From Nostoc sp. FACHB-152 (GTDB lineage: Bacteria; Cyanobacteriota; Cyanobacteriia; Cyanobacteriales; Nostocaceae): 64,000 nt of DNA. Location of the stretch: assembly GCF_014697475.1 (NCBI RefSeq), contig NZ_JACJRV010000013.1, forward strand, positions 1-64,000, read 5' to 3'. The translations under genes were made by a program, and so were the position numbers. Of the stretch, positions 55,130 to 64,000 are shown piece after piece. The notes under the pieces were generated by a model, which was given only the letters and a program-made list of their open reading frames with translations, did no database searches and was not told the DNA's origin. How positions within the stretch are numbered: position 1 is the first letter of the stretch; each line of letters begins with the position of its first letter.

Positions 55130-58100
55130 ATGACAATAAGTTTAACAATTCCAGGTTATGACCTCACTGAAGTAATTTATGAAGGTCTGAATACGATTAT
55201 TTACCGAGCTTGGGCGCAAAAACTACAGCAATTAGTTATCCTTAAAGTCCTAAAGGCAGAGTATCCCAGCTTAGAGCAGATGCTTCGGTTAAAACACGAG
55301 TATAGTATTACACAAGACCTCAGATTGGAAGGCGTGGTTCAAGTATATGAGTTAGAGACACATCAAAATCGCTTAATTTTGGTAGCGGAAGATTTTGCTG
55401 GAGTATCCTTGCAACAATTTCTGGATTCTGCAAAATTACCTCTGGAAAATTTTCTTAATATAGCCATACAGCTGACAAAATCCTTGGGCGCGTTGCACAC
55501 TCATCAAATAATACATAAAGATATCAAACCCAGTAATATTATCATTAATCCTCAGACTGGGGTTTGTAAACTGACTGACTTTAGCATTGCTTCTTGTCTT
55601 TCTCAAGAAACACCTTTACAGTGCAGCCCCAATCAATTAGAAGGAACATTGACATATATTTCCCCAGAACAAACTGGGAGAATGAATCGCTCCGTGGACT
55701 ATCGCAGTGATTTTTATTCACTAGGTGTCAGCTTCTATCAAATGCTTACAGGTCAGCTACCCTTTATTACTCATGACCCTCTAGAATTAGTTTACTGTCA
55801 TATTGCTAAACAAGCAACTCCCATTGAGGAATTAAATCCAGCAGTTCCTACAGCTATTAGCCAAATAGTTATGAAACTGATGGAGAAGAATGCTGAAGAA
55901 CGTTATCAGAGTTCGGTAGGACTGTTAGCCGATTTAGAAACTTGCCTTCACCAATTTAAAAATACTGGTAGAATAACAAATTTTATCCCAGGCCATTTTG
56001 ATGTTCTCAGCCAGTTGGTCATTCCTCAAAAGCTTTATGGTAGAGAAAAACAAGTCAATTTATTGCTAGAGGTATTTGAGCGCGTAGCATCTACACAAAA
56101 AAATTCTGGCTCCCAAAGCACTAAGGAACTGATATTGGTTTCTGGTTATTCAGGTATTGGCAAATCGGCAATTATTAATGAAGTAAATAAACCTATCACC
56201 AGCCTTCGCGGTTACTTTATATCTGGGAAGTTTGAGCAATTCAAGCGAAATATTCCCTACGCTCCTTTAACTCAGGCTTTTGCTTCCTTAATGATGCAGC
56301 TATTAACAGAAAGTCCTGAGCAACTAGAATTATGGCGTAAGAAACTTTTAACAGCTTTAGGTTTAAATGGACAAGTTGTTATTGATGTAATTTCGGAAGT
56401 TGAATTAATTATCGGTAAACAGCCAAAAGTCCCAGATTTGGGGCCTACGGAATCTCAAAACCGTTTTAATCAAGTTTTCAAAGAATTTATTCGCGTTTTC
56501 ACTCAAAAAGAGCATCCATTAGTCATATTCTTAGACGATTTGCAATGGGCAGATTCCGCCACATTGAAGTTAATGCAATTGCTGATGACTGATCCAGATA
56601 CAAAATATCTGCTACTAATTGGTGCTTATCGAGATAATGAAGTTAATTCAACACATCCCCTCATTCAAACCATTGAGGAAATTAGTAATACCGGGACAGT
56701 AATTAATAACATTGTTGTTGAACCCTTAGATCTGACTCACGTCACCCAAATCCTCTGTGATACTCTCAAAGAAAGAAAAGATAACCCACAGGTACAAGAA
56801 CTGGCATCTTTATTATTTAATAAAACAGCTGGCAATCCCTTTTTCCTAACGCAGATTTTGAAGGCTTTGTATCGAGAGCAGCTACTAACATTTGACTTTG
56901 CCCTAGGACGTTGGCATTGGAGTATAGAACAAATTCAGGCAATGGGAATTGCCGATTTAAGTGTAGTAGAACTGATAGCTAATAATATTTCTCAATTACC
57001 ACTAGCAACTCAGGAGGTTCTCAAGCTAGCTGCTTGTATTGGTTCTTGCTTTAAGTTAGAGGTACTAGCTACTAGTTGTAAAAAATCCTCAACACAAATA
57101 GCCAGCGATTTATGGTCAGCCTTGCAACAAGGGCTGATTTTGCCTTGGAGTAATGACTATAAAATTCCTTTATTATTTGGTAATGAAGAACTCAAGAGTT
57201 TATATTTTGATGACTATCGCTTAGAGTATCGTTTCTTACATGACCGTGTACAACAAGCAGCATACTCGCTAATTCCTGATAGCCAAAAGCAAGCAAAGCA
57301 TTTAGAGATTGGAAGATTACTACTCCAGAATATATCGCCAACAGAATTAGTAGATAATATTTTTGATATTGTCAATCAACTGAATAAAAGTGTTGATTTA
57401 ATTCAAAAGCATCAAGAAAAAATTCATCTGGCTGATTTAAACTTAATGGCAGCAAACAGAGCCTTGCTTGCAGCCGCGTTTGAACCTGCCTATAACTATT
57501 TTAGTCAGGGCATATCTTTACTACCAGTAGACTGTTGGCAACAGCAATATCAATTAACGCTAGGGCTTTATACAGGTGCGGCCCAAGCTGCTTGCTTCTG
57601 TACAAAATTTGTGGAGATGAAGGCTCTAGTTGATGTTGCCTTGACTAAAATTGACAATATCAACGATAAAATTAAGATATATGAACTGTTAATTCTTTAT
57701 CACCACACTCAATCTCAGTTCAAAGAAGCAGTCTCAGTAGCATTGCAACCATTAGCCTTGCTAGGAGAGAATTTTCCCGAAAGTCCCGACACACAAAGCT
57801 TTATAGATGCCTTCACCCATACGCAAAAATTAATTGCAGAAGTTGGTTTTGAAAATCTCGACAAACTACCGTTGGTAAGTGATTCCAGCAAAGCGGATGC
57901 TATGAGGATTTTGTATCGCGCCCTCAGTCCAGCTTTCTTTGCAGTACCGGCGATGTGGGGATTGATAGTGTGTCGTTTGGTGGATCTCACTATCCAGTAT
58001 GGTGAATCGCCTTTAACTGCCTATGCCTTTGCCATGTTCAGCATCATGCTGAATAGTGGTATAGGGGATATTTCCACAGGAACTAAGTTTGGAGATTTAG

Positions 58101-60553
58101 CAGTACTCATCGATCAAAAGCAAAAGAGTTCTGAATATAAAAGTGCTTTTTCTAATATTTACTATGGGCTTGCCCGAAATTTCTACAAACCTGTTAAAAG
58201 TTCTATTAAACCGCTAATTCAGGGTTATCTCGGTTTTGCAGATAATGGTGATGCAGAATATAGTGCCTACTGTATTGTCAATGCCTATTTCTGTTCTATT
58301 TTGGCAGGACAACCTTTAGAAAAGGTACAAACAAAGTTTGATAAATTTATCAAACAAATTGTAGAGTTTAAGCAAGAGCAAGTAATTAACCAATTGTATA
58401 TCTGGACTCAAGTTATTCATAACTTGACTGGAAAATCTACTCACAAGAGTCTACTGAAAGGCGATCGCTTTAATATTGAACCGATGTTGCCACAGCTGAT
58501 GGCTAGCAATAACTTCAATACTGTTAACTATGCTAACATCGCTCAATCGATGCTCTTCTATCTTTTTGGTGAGTATGAACTGGCGCATACCCATGCAGCC
58601 CAAACCGAACCCTATCTTGGTGCTAGCGGTGGGAAGTTTCTGATTTTTGCTCATAATTTTTACTATTCTCTGAGTTTGACAGCACTGTATGATTCCGTTT
58701 CTAAGTTAGAGCAAGGTCAGTTTTTAGAAAAATTAGCCTTGCTACAGGCAAAGATGAAAAACTGGGCTGACCATTGCCCAGAGAACTTCTTACATAAGTA
58801 TCTGTTAGTGGAAGCTGAAATTGCCCGCATTACTGGTCATGAACTAGAGGCGATGGATTATTATGATCGGGCGATCGCTTCGGCTGAAGAACATGGATTT
58901 ATCCAAAATCAAGCTTTAGGAAATGAATTAGCAGCCAAGTTCTGGCTGAGTAAGGGCAAAGAAGATTTTGCCAAAATATACATGACTAAAGCTTTCTATA
59001 GCTACATCCGGTGGGAAGCTATAGCAAAAGCACAGGATTTAGATGAACGTTATCCACATTTAATAATTCATAGTGAAGATGTTCAGATTCTAAAAACAGA
59101 TATCACCATTTCAAAAACCAGGACAAGTACTGCAAAAACTACAAGTAATAGCAATGATATTTTGGATTTGGCTACAATCATCAAAGCTTCACAAACCATC
59201 AGTAGTGAAATAATTTTAGATAAGTTATTAGACAAAGTTTTAAGTATAATTATTGAAAATGCTTCTGCTCAAAAAGTTTGTTTAATGTTAGCAAAAAACA
59301 ATGAACTCTTTATAGAAGCAATTAGAACTCAAGAAAATACTACTGTTATTTTACAATCAACCCCAGTCATAGCCAGCCAAGATATCCCTATCTCTTTAAT
59401 TAACTATGTTGCCAGAACTCAAGAGCCTTTATTACTAGATGATGCTATTTCTATGAGGATTTATCAATCAGATCCTTACATCCAAAAGCATAAAAGCAAA
59501 TCAGTTTTATGTACTCCTATTTTGCATCAAGGTAAATTCATTGGTATTTTATATTTAGAAAATAACCTTGCTAAAAGTACATTTACACGTGAGCGCGTCA
59601 AGATTTTAAACTTCATAATATCTCAAGCTGCAATTTCTCTGGAGAATTCTAGATTATATAAGCAAACACACGATTATGCTACACAATTAGAAAATTCCTT
59701 AACAGAACTCCAGGCAGCACAACTACAACTAATACAAAGTGAAAAAATGTCTGCTTTAGGTAATTTAGTTGCAGGTATTGCTCATGAAATTAATAATCCA
59801 ATTGGTTTTATTTTAGGTAATCTACAACCGGCAAATGAGTATGTGCATGACTTACTATCGCTAATTGATCTATACCAACGTTACTATTCCCAACCGGCTG
59901 AGGAAATTACTAAAAAAATCAAAGCTATTGATTTTGAGTACGTGCGCGAAGACTTGCCAAAATTAATTACTTCAATGCGAAAAGGGATAGATTGTATTTA
60001 TGAAATTAGTGTTAGTTTACGTTCTTTTTCGCGTTCAGATACAGAAAAACGAATTTCTTACGACATTCATGAAGGTTTAAATAGTACATTATTAATTCTT
60101 AAACATCGTTTGAAAGCTTCAGAAACACGTCCAGCGATTGAAGTAATTAAGGATTACGGAAAACTACCACTTATATCTTGTCTTCCGGGACAACTTAATC
60201 AGGTATTTATGAATATACTTGCTAATGCAATTGATGCATTGGAAGAATCAAATATTGAGAAGACTTACGATAAAATTGTGGCAAATCCGAACTGTATTAC
60301 AGTCACTACTAAAATAGAGGATAACCCAGAATTTGTAACCATAGCCATTAAAGATAATGGTTTGGGTATGACTGAAGAAGTTAAAGAAAAGATTTTTGAC
60401 CATTTATTTACAACTAAACCTGTAGGTAAAGGAACAGGCTTAGGATTAGCTATTACTCGCCAAATTATCATCGAAAAACATCGTGGTCAAATTGAGGTTA
60501 ATTCCATAATCGGACAAGGAACCGAATTTATCATCCACTTACCAATTGGCTAA
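55130..60553 (+). CDS. Ser/Thr kinase-AAA ATPase-GAF-histidine kinase hybrid (Hstk family)
   Basis: An 1807-residue cytoplasmic signalling protein of the cyanobacterial Hstk type. A Ser/Thr kinase domain (about 1-265) has Lys39 in VILKVLKAEYPS and the catalytic loop HKDIKPSNIIINP; the DFG motif reads DFS. A predictor-like AAA ATPase (P-loop SGYSGIGKSAI near residue 340, Walker B IFLDDLQWADSA) follows, then a long helical TPR-like region (about 700-1300), a GAF domain (about 1345-1510) and a histidine kinase. The phospho-acceptor is His1552 (GIAHEINNPIG). The ATP-binding boxes are NILANAIDALEE and DNGLGMTEEVKEKIF, plus GKGTGLGLAI. AAGGA precedes the ATG. No receiver domain is included, so it must signal to a separate response regulator, perhaps the adjacent one. 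Confidence 0.93.
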   Translation: MTISLTIPGYDLTEVIYEGLNTIIYRAWAQKLQQLVILKVLKAEYPSLEQMLRLKHEYSITQDLRLEGVVQVYELETHQNRLILVAEDFAGVSLQQFLDSAKLPLENFLNIAIQLTKSLGALHTHQIIHKDIKPSNIIINPQTGVCKLTDFSIASCLSQETPLQCSPNQLEGTLTYISPEQTGRMNRSVDYRSDFYSLGVSFYQMLTGQLPFITHDPLELVYCHIAKQATPIEELNPAVPTAISQIVMKLMEKNAEERYQSSVGLLADLETCLHQFKNTGRITNFIPGHFDVLSQLVIPQKLYGREKQVNLLLEVFERVASTQKNSGSQSTKELILVSGYSGIGKSAIINEVNKPITSLRGYFISGKFEQFKRNIPYAPLTQAFASLMMQLLTESPEQLELWRKKLLTALGLNGQVVIDVISEVELIIGKQPKVPDLGPTESQNRFNQVFKEFIRVFTQKEHPLVIFLDDLQWADSATLKLMQLLMTDPDTKYLLLIGAYRDNEVNSTHPLIQTIEEISNTGTVINNIVVEPLDLTHVTQILCDTLKERKDNPQVQELASLLFNKTAGNPFFLTQILKALYREQLLTFDFALGRWHWSIEQIQAMGIADLSVVELIANNISQLPLATQEVLKLAACIGSCFKLEVLATSCKKSSTQIASDLWSALQQGLILPWSNDYKIPLLFGNEELKSLYFDDYRLEYRFLHDRVQQAAYSLIPDSQKQAKHLEIGRLLLQNISPTELVDNIFDIVNQLNKSVDLIQKHQEKIHLADLNLMAANRALLAAAFEPAYNYFSQGISLLPVDCWQQQYQLTLGLYTGAAQAACFCTKFVEMKALVDVALTKIDNINDKIKIYELLILYHHTQSQFKEAVSVALQPLALLGENFPESPDTQSFIDAFTHTQKLIAEVGFENLDKLPLVSDSSKADAMRILYRALSPAFFAVPAMWGLIVCRLVDLTIQYGESPLTAYAFAMFSIMLNSGIGDISTGTKFGDLAVLIDQKQKSSEYKSAFSNIYYGLARNFYKPVKSSIKPLIQGYLGFADNGDAEYSAYCIVNAYFCSILAGQPLEKVQTKFDKFIKQIVEFKQEQVINQLYIWTQVIHNLTGKSTHKSLLKGDRFNIEPMLPQLMASNNFNTVNYANIAQSMLFYLFGEYELAHTHAAQTEPYLGASGGKFLIFAHNFYYSLSLTALYDSVSKLEQGQFLEKLALLQAKMKNWADHCPENFLHKYLLVEAEIARITGHELEAMDYYDRAIASAEEHGFIQNQALGNELAAKFWLSKGKEDFAKIYMTKAFYSYIRWEAIAKAQDLDERYPHLIIHSEDVQILKTDITISKTRTSTAKTTSNSNDILDLATIIKASQTISSEIILDKLLDKVLSIIIENASAQKVCLMLAKNNELFIEAIRTQENTTVILQSTPVIASQDIPISLINYVARTQEPLLLDDAISMRIYQSDPYIQKHKSKSVLCTPILHQGKFIGILYLENNLAKSTFTRERVKILNFIISQAAISLENSRLYKQTHDYATQLENSLTELQAAQLQLIQSEKMSALGNLVAGIAHEINNPIGFILGNLQPANEYVHDLLSLIDLYQRYYSQPAEEITKKIKAIDFEYVREDLPKLITSMRKGIDCIYEISVSLRSFSRSDTEKRISYDIHEGLNSTLLILKHRLKASETRPAIEVIKDYGKLPLISCLPGQLNQVFMNILANAIDALEESNIEKTYDKIVANPNCITVTTKIEDNPEFVTIAIKDNGLGMTEEVKEKIFDHLFTTKPVGKGTGLGLAITRQIIIEKHRGQIEVNSIIGQGTEFIIHLPIG

Positions 60554-60597
60554 ATTTACAATTGCTTGTTTGTTAGGAAGCTGGAGGATGACCTGCA

Positions 60598-61008
60598 CTA
60601 GCGTAAGTTTTGATTTGTTTGATATAACCTGAGTCCGGCTCTGACGCGTGCTTTTAACTCACTTACTTCAATAGGTTTGCTCAAAAAATCATCTGCACCT
60701 GTATCTAAGTCCTCAACTCTGTCTTCCACAGCTTTGCGTGAGGTTAGCAGGATGAAAAAAGTCGTTGATAGGGATGGTTCAGATTTAATTTTGCGGCATA
60801 ATTCTAAGCCATCCATTTCATCCATTTGCCAATCAGAAATGATGAGTGCCGGATGATGCTTATAAGCTTGTTCTAATCCTTGTTTTCCACTGGATGCCAG
60901 AATTACTTCATATCCCTGAGATTGCAGAGCTTGTTTTAAAACTATTTGGATAATGCGGTCATCATCAATTACTAAAATTTTGAATTGGGAATGCGATATT
61001 TCAGACAT
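60598..61008 (-). CDS. Single-domain response regulator (CheY/REC type)
   Basis: A 136-residue receiver domain with no output domain. The acidic pair is in LVIDDDRIIQ, the phospho-acceptor Asp in LIISDWQMDEMDG, the Thr in FILLTSRKA and the Lys in DDFLSKPIEV. All key residues are intact. It is 41 bp from the upstream hybrid kinase gene on the same strand and converges with the Hstk gene. It may receive phosphoryl groups from one or both of these kinases. Confidence 0.94.
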   Translation of the reverse strand: MSEISHSQFKILVIDDDRIIQIVLKQALQSQGYEVILASSGKQGLEQAYKHHPALIISDWQMDEMDGLELCRKIKSEPSLSTTFFILLTSRKAVEDRVEDLDTGADDFLSKPIEVSELKARVRAGLRLYQTNQNLR

Positions 61009-61049
61009 TTCTCACAGATATTAAGATATTTATAAATGGAATTTTATAG

Positions 61050-64000
61050 TTAATAAAGATTATGCAGAGCCGTAATCACTTTTTTATATTCGCTCTCTAG
61101 CTGAGAAATCAGGATAGAAACTTGCTCTAAAGATTGGTTTGGGGCTGCATTTTCTAAGGTTTCACAGAGGTTTCCCAGGTTAACAGCACCAATACTCACA
61201 CTAGGCGATCGCAAAGCATGAGCCGCTTTTTGTAATTTTATTCTGTCTCCCACAGCAATGGCATCTTGAATTATCTGCATTCGCATTGGAGTATCTTCAA
61301 AGTAAACCTGAATCAATTCAGTTACTAAATGCTTACCTTCGCTACCTGCCATGTTTTTTAGTTCTTGCAGAAAAGTAGGGTCAATTACCTCTTCTAAATC
61401 AGATTCTAAAGATGTATAGGGTAATGCAACTTCAGCTATATGTATTGGCTCAGAAGGCTCTGAATTTTGATGTTGCTGCTTTTTCAGCACTGCTTCGAGT
61501 GCCTCAAGACGAATCGGCTTACTGACATAATCATTCATCCCGACCCTTAAGCATTCTTGACGGTCTTCAACACGCGCATGGGCAGTCATGGCAATTATCC
61601 AAGGTTGAGCATGAGGAGAGAATTCCTGACGAATTCGGATAGTTGTTTCCCAGCCATCCATTTCTGGCATTTGGATATCCATTAACACAACATCATAGAT
61701 TTGGCGTTGCAAGGCTTCTAGGGCTTCACACCCATTATTGGCGACATCCGCCCGAAAACCCAACCGCTCTAGCATCTTCAGAGCAATTTTCTGATTGACT
61801 AACACATCTTCAACCAAAAGAATCTTCAGTGGCAAACTTTGGGCAAGCTGGTCATCAATTGTTGGGAAATTTGATGTCGGTAAGCGGGAGTACGAAGGAA
61901 TGGTAATTTGAGTATCGACTCTTCGAGTAGACCAGCTACCACGCACAATTTGTAAGAGCGTATTGTGTAGTTGATACTGTCGTACAGGCTTATGCAAAAA
62001 GGCCGTAAACTCAGAAGCTACTTGCTTAACATCTAAAGTTTGCTTGCCTTTAAAACTTAACATCACCAAGGATAAATCCTGCTGTCCTGGTATAGCCCGG
62101 ATTTGAGCCGTCAAATCAAGGATATTCAGGTGAGGACTATCGATGTCCAATATAGCCAGGTCAAACCCCTGCTGTTGCATCAAATCCAAAGCAGCACTTA
62201 ATTTTACAGGTTGGACACTGATTCCCAAGCTCTGAAGTTGCCAAGTTAAGCATATGTTTAAATGGGCGTTATCGCCTACCAGCAGTAATCGCTTACCGAC
62301 AAGTTCGGGATATATGTTGCTAGAACTGTCAATGGTAGAAGGATCAACTTGCAGCATGAGGGTGAAGTAAAAAGTAGAACCTTTGCCAGTTTCACTTTCC
62401 ACCCACATTCTGCCCCCCATAATCTCGCTGAGACGCTTGCTAATCGCTAATCCTAAACCAGTACCGCCATAACGCCGAGTCATGGAAGCATCGACTTGGC
62501 TAAAGGGTTTAAATAGTCGATCTAAGAGATCGCTAGCTATGCCAATACCTGTATCGCTAACTGCAAACAGAAATTCATAATATACATGATCGCCATCTGT
62601 GGCTGCTTGTGGAAGCACCGGCTGCACAGAGATTTTGACAGCGACTTCTCCAACATGGGTGAACTTGACAGCATTGCTGACTAAATTCCAGAGAATCTGG
62701 CGCAAGCGGGTAATATCACCAATAATGAGAGTTGGTGTTTGTGGCTGCAATTGATACATCAGTTCGATGCCTTTTAAGGCTGCTTGCGGAGCCAGCAAAT
62801 CTAAGGCTTCTTCGACACAAACTTGCAAATCAAAGGGCTGTTCTTCTAACTCTAAATTGCCAGATTCAATCTTAGAAAAGTCGAGAATGTCATTGATAAT
62901 AGTTAATAATGCATCGCCACTGTTACGGATAGTTTCTACATAGTCGATTTGCTCAGGCTTGAGGCGAGTATCTAAAAGTAATCCAGTCATACCAATGATC
63001 GCATTCATGGGAGTGCGAATTTCATGGCTCATGGTGGCGAGGAAATTACTCTTAGCCATATTGGCAGCCTCAGCTGCTTGTTTAGCAACACTGAGTTCTT
63101 TGTTTTGCTGTGCTAACAGATTGGCTTGCAGGGTTTCCTGTGCTAGAAATTGGGCTTGGGTGAGGGCAATACCCATTTGATCAGCTAGATGTTTGAGAAG
63201 ATCCAGTTCTAATTCAGTCCATTGTCTAGGGCGATCGCACTGATGAGCAATCAATAGCCCCCACAAATCTTCCCTGACCAAAATCGGTACGACCAAATTG
63301 GCTTTCACCTGAAATTGCTTTAAAAATTCTACATGGCAAGGTTGTAATCCTGCTTGCTCTACATTGGGAATGACACTAATTCGTCCTTGACGATACAAGT
63401 CTAGATATTTATAAAAACAAGGATCGTAAATATCCTGTTCTAAGGTAGCTGACCATCCTGAAATTACCGCCTCCTGCACAACTTTGCCAGAACCATTAGA
63501 GTTAATTTGGAAGATTAAAACGCGATCAGCCTGCAAAATACGCTGAACTTCCGTTACTGTTGTCTGGAGAATTTTTTCTAGTTGCAAAGATTGACGAATT
63601 TCTTCAGTAATTTGCTTTAGTAGCAGAGCGCGTTGGTACTGATGCTGTAGCTCTTCTTCTGCCTTTTTGCGTTCAGTAATATCTAAGTGGGTTCCCACCA
63701 TTCTCAGGAATTTTCCTGAGAAATCGCGGTTTACCAACTTACCCCGATCAAGAATCCACTTCCATTTTCCTGATTTCGTTAAAAAGCGCGCTTCTGCCTC
63801 ATAAAAAGGTGTAATACCCTTGATGTGATCTATCATTCGCTGTCGCATCAAGCGTCGGTCTTCTGGATGAACCAACCTATTGATAACTTTAATATCGTCT
63901 TCTAGTTCGTCTGGATGATAGCCCAGCATCGTGTACCAGCGTGGGCTACGATAAATTTCTCCAGTTGCTAAGTTCCAGTCCCAAAGCCCTTCTTCTACTG
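61050..64000 (-). CDS. Hybrid sensor histidine kinase, PAS-GAF-HK-REC-REC-HPt (5' end cut by window edge)
   Basis: Reading continues past the ATG at 63929 to the window edge at 64000 as VEEGLWDWNLATGEIYRSPR, which is PAS-domain sequence, so the start is outside. In order: PAS/PAC (WILDRGKLVNRDFSG), GAF (LKHLADQMGIALTQAQ end), HisKA with FLATMSHEIRTPMNAIIGM, and HATPase (NLVSNAVKFTH, DTGIGIASDLLDRLF, GGTGLGLAISKRL). A first REC (RLLLVGDNAHLN, where one acidic residue is Gly) is followed by an intact second REC (LLVEDVLVNQ, VVLMDIQMPEMDGWE, DYVSKPIR) and an HPt with His in KAAHALRSPS. This is a complete BarA-type phosphorelay in one chain. The single-domain regulator downstream is 41 bp away. 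Confidence 0.95.
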   Translation of the reverse strand, partial: VEEGLWDWNLATGEIYRSPRWYTMLGYHPDELEDDIKVINRLVHPEDRRLMRQRMIDHIKGITPFYEAEARFLTKSGKWKWILDRGKLVNRDFSGKFLRMVGTHLDITERKKAEEELQHQYQRALLLKQITEEIRQSLQLEKILQTTVTEVQRILQADRVLIFQINSNGSGKVVQEAVISGWSATLEQDIYDPCFYKYLDLYRQGRISVIPNVEQAGLQPCHVEFLKQFQVKANLVVPILVREDLWGLLIAHQCDRPRQWTELELDLLKHLADQMGIALTQAQFLAQETLQANLLAQQNKELSVAKQAAEAANMAKSNFLATMSHEIRTPMNAIIGMTGLLLDTRLKPEQIDYVETIRNSGDALLTIINDILDFSKIESGNLELEEQPFDLQVCVEEALDLLAPQAALKGIELMYQLQPQTPTLIIGDITRLRQILWNLVSNAVKFTHVGEVAVKISVQPVLPQAATDGDHVYYEFLFAVSDTGIGIASDLLDRLFKPFSQVDASMTRRYGGTGLGLAISKRLSEIMGGRMWVESETGKGSTFYFTLMLQVDPSTIDSSSNIYPELVGKRLLLVGDNAHLNICLTWQLQSLGISVQPVKLSAALDLMQQQGFDLAILDIDSPHLNILDLTAQIRAIPGQQDLSLVMLSFKGKQTLDVKQVASEFTAFLHKPVRQYQLHNTLLQIVRGSWSTRRVDTQITIPSYSRLPTSNFPTIDDQLAQSLPLKILLVEDVLVNQKIALKMLERLGFRADVANNGCEALEALQRQIYDVVLMDIQMPEMDGWETTIRIRQEFSPHAQPWIIAMTAHARVEDRQECLRVGMNDYVSKPIRLEALEAVLKKQQHQNSEPSEPIHIAEVALPYTSLESDLEEVIDPTFLQELKNMAGSEGKHLVTELIQVYFEDTPMRMQIIQDAIAVGDRIKLQKAAHALRSPSVSIGAVNLGNLCETLENAAPNQSLEQVSILISQLESEYKKVITALHNLY

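Overview
The window is chromosomal DNA from a filamentous, heterocystous-type cyanobacterium (Nostocales, Nostoc/Anabaena-like). Three kinds of evidence point this way. The octamer GCGATCGC (HIP1) recurs throughout, for example at 1287-1294 and 2734-2741. Several genes are typically cyanobacterial: crtP-crtB, a CcaA-type carbonic anhydrase, a bluetail-domain protein, Uma2, DUF928, CHASE2-cyclase and a Ser/Thr-His hybrid kinase. Intergenic spacers are full of short dispersed repeats of the Nostoc kind. Neither edge is a natural boundary: a bluetail protein is cut on the left and a hybrid histidine kinase on the right.

Layout. 1-5.7 kb: envelope genes (GT2 glycosyltransferase, NlpC/P60 peptidase divergent from a serine hydrolase, a candidate structured RNA, an outer-membrane-like protein) and an amino-acid binding lipoprotein (natB-like). 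5.9 kb: tRNA-Ser(GCT). 6-8.4 kb: crtP-crtB, the first carotenoid steps. 8.6-20.3 kb: mostly housekeeping or conserved singletons (NagZ-like GH3, a frameshifted DUF4351 remnant, B12/radical SAM protein, small membrane proteins, cytochrome c6-like plus aldo/keto reductase, VOC, methyltransferase, FHA-GAF-adenylate cyclase). 20.8-26.8 kb: a TPR protein with a regular 29-residue coiled-coil repeat, Uma2, KTSC, and leuA divergent from a GntR/FCD regulator with twin palindromic operators. 27-40.3 kb: sugar and carbon metabolism (glycosyltransferase, gluconokinase, ccaA, galK with a cupin, galT with a GH2 glycosidase), mixed with a VapBC-like toxin-antitoxin pair, a retropepsin-like gene and three copies of a ~120-bp MITE.

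40.9-52.6 kb is the most unusual block: a two-partner-secretion system. A TpsB pore, a CHASE2-class III cyclase and a DUF928 protein lie on the minus strand. Divergent from them is a 2194-residue TpsA-like exoprotein that ends in a CHAT (caspase-like) protease domain with a visible His/Cys dyad. 53.4-64 kb: an alpha-oxoamine-synthase-family enzyme followed by an 1807-residue Ser/Thr kinase-AAA-GAF-histidine kinase, a single-domain response regulator and a hybrid sensor kinase with two receiver domains and an HPt. This could be a phosphorelay, possibly linked to a small-molecule product of the synthase.

All functional calls rest on reading motifs and on remembered family knowledge. No searches were run.
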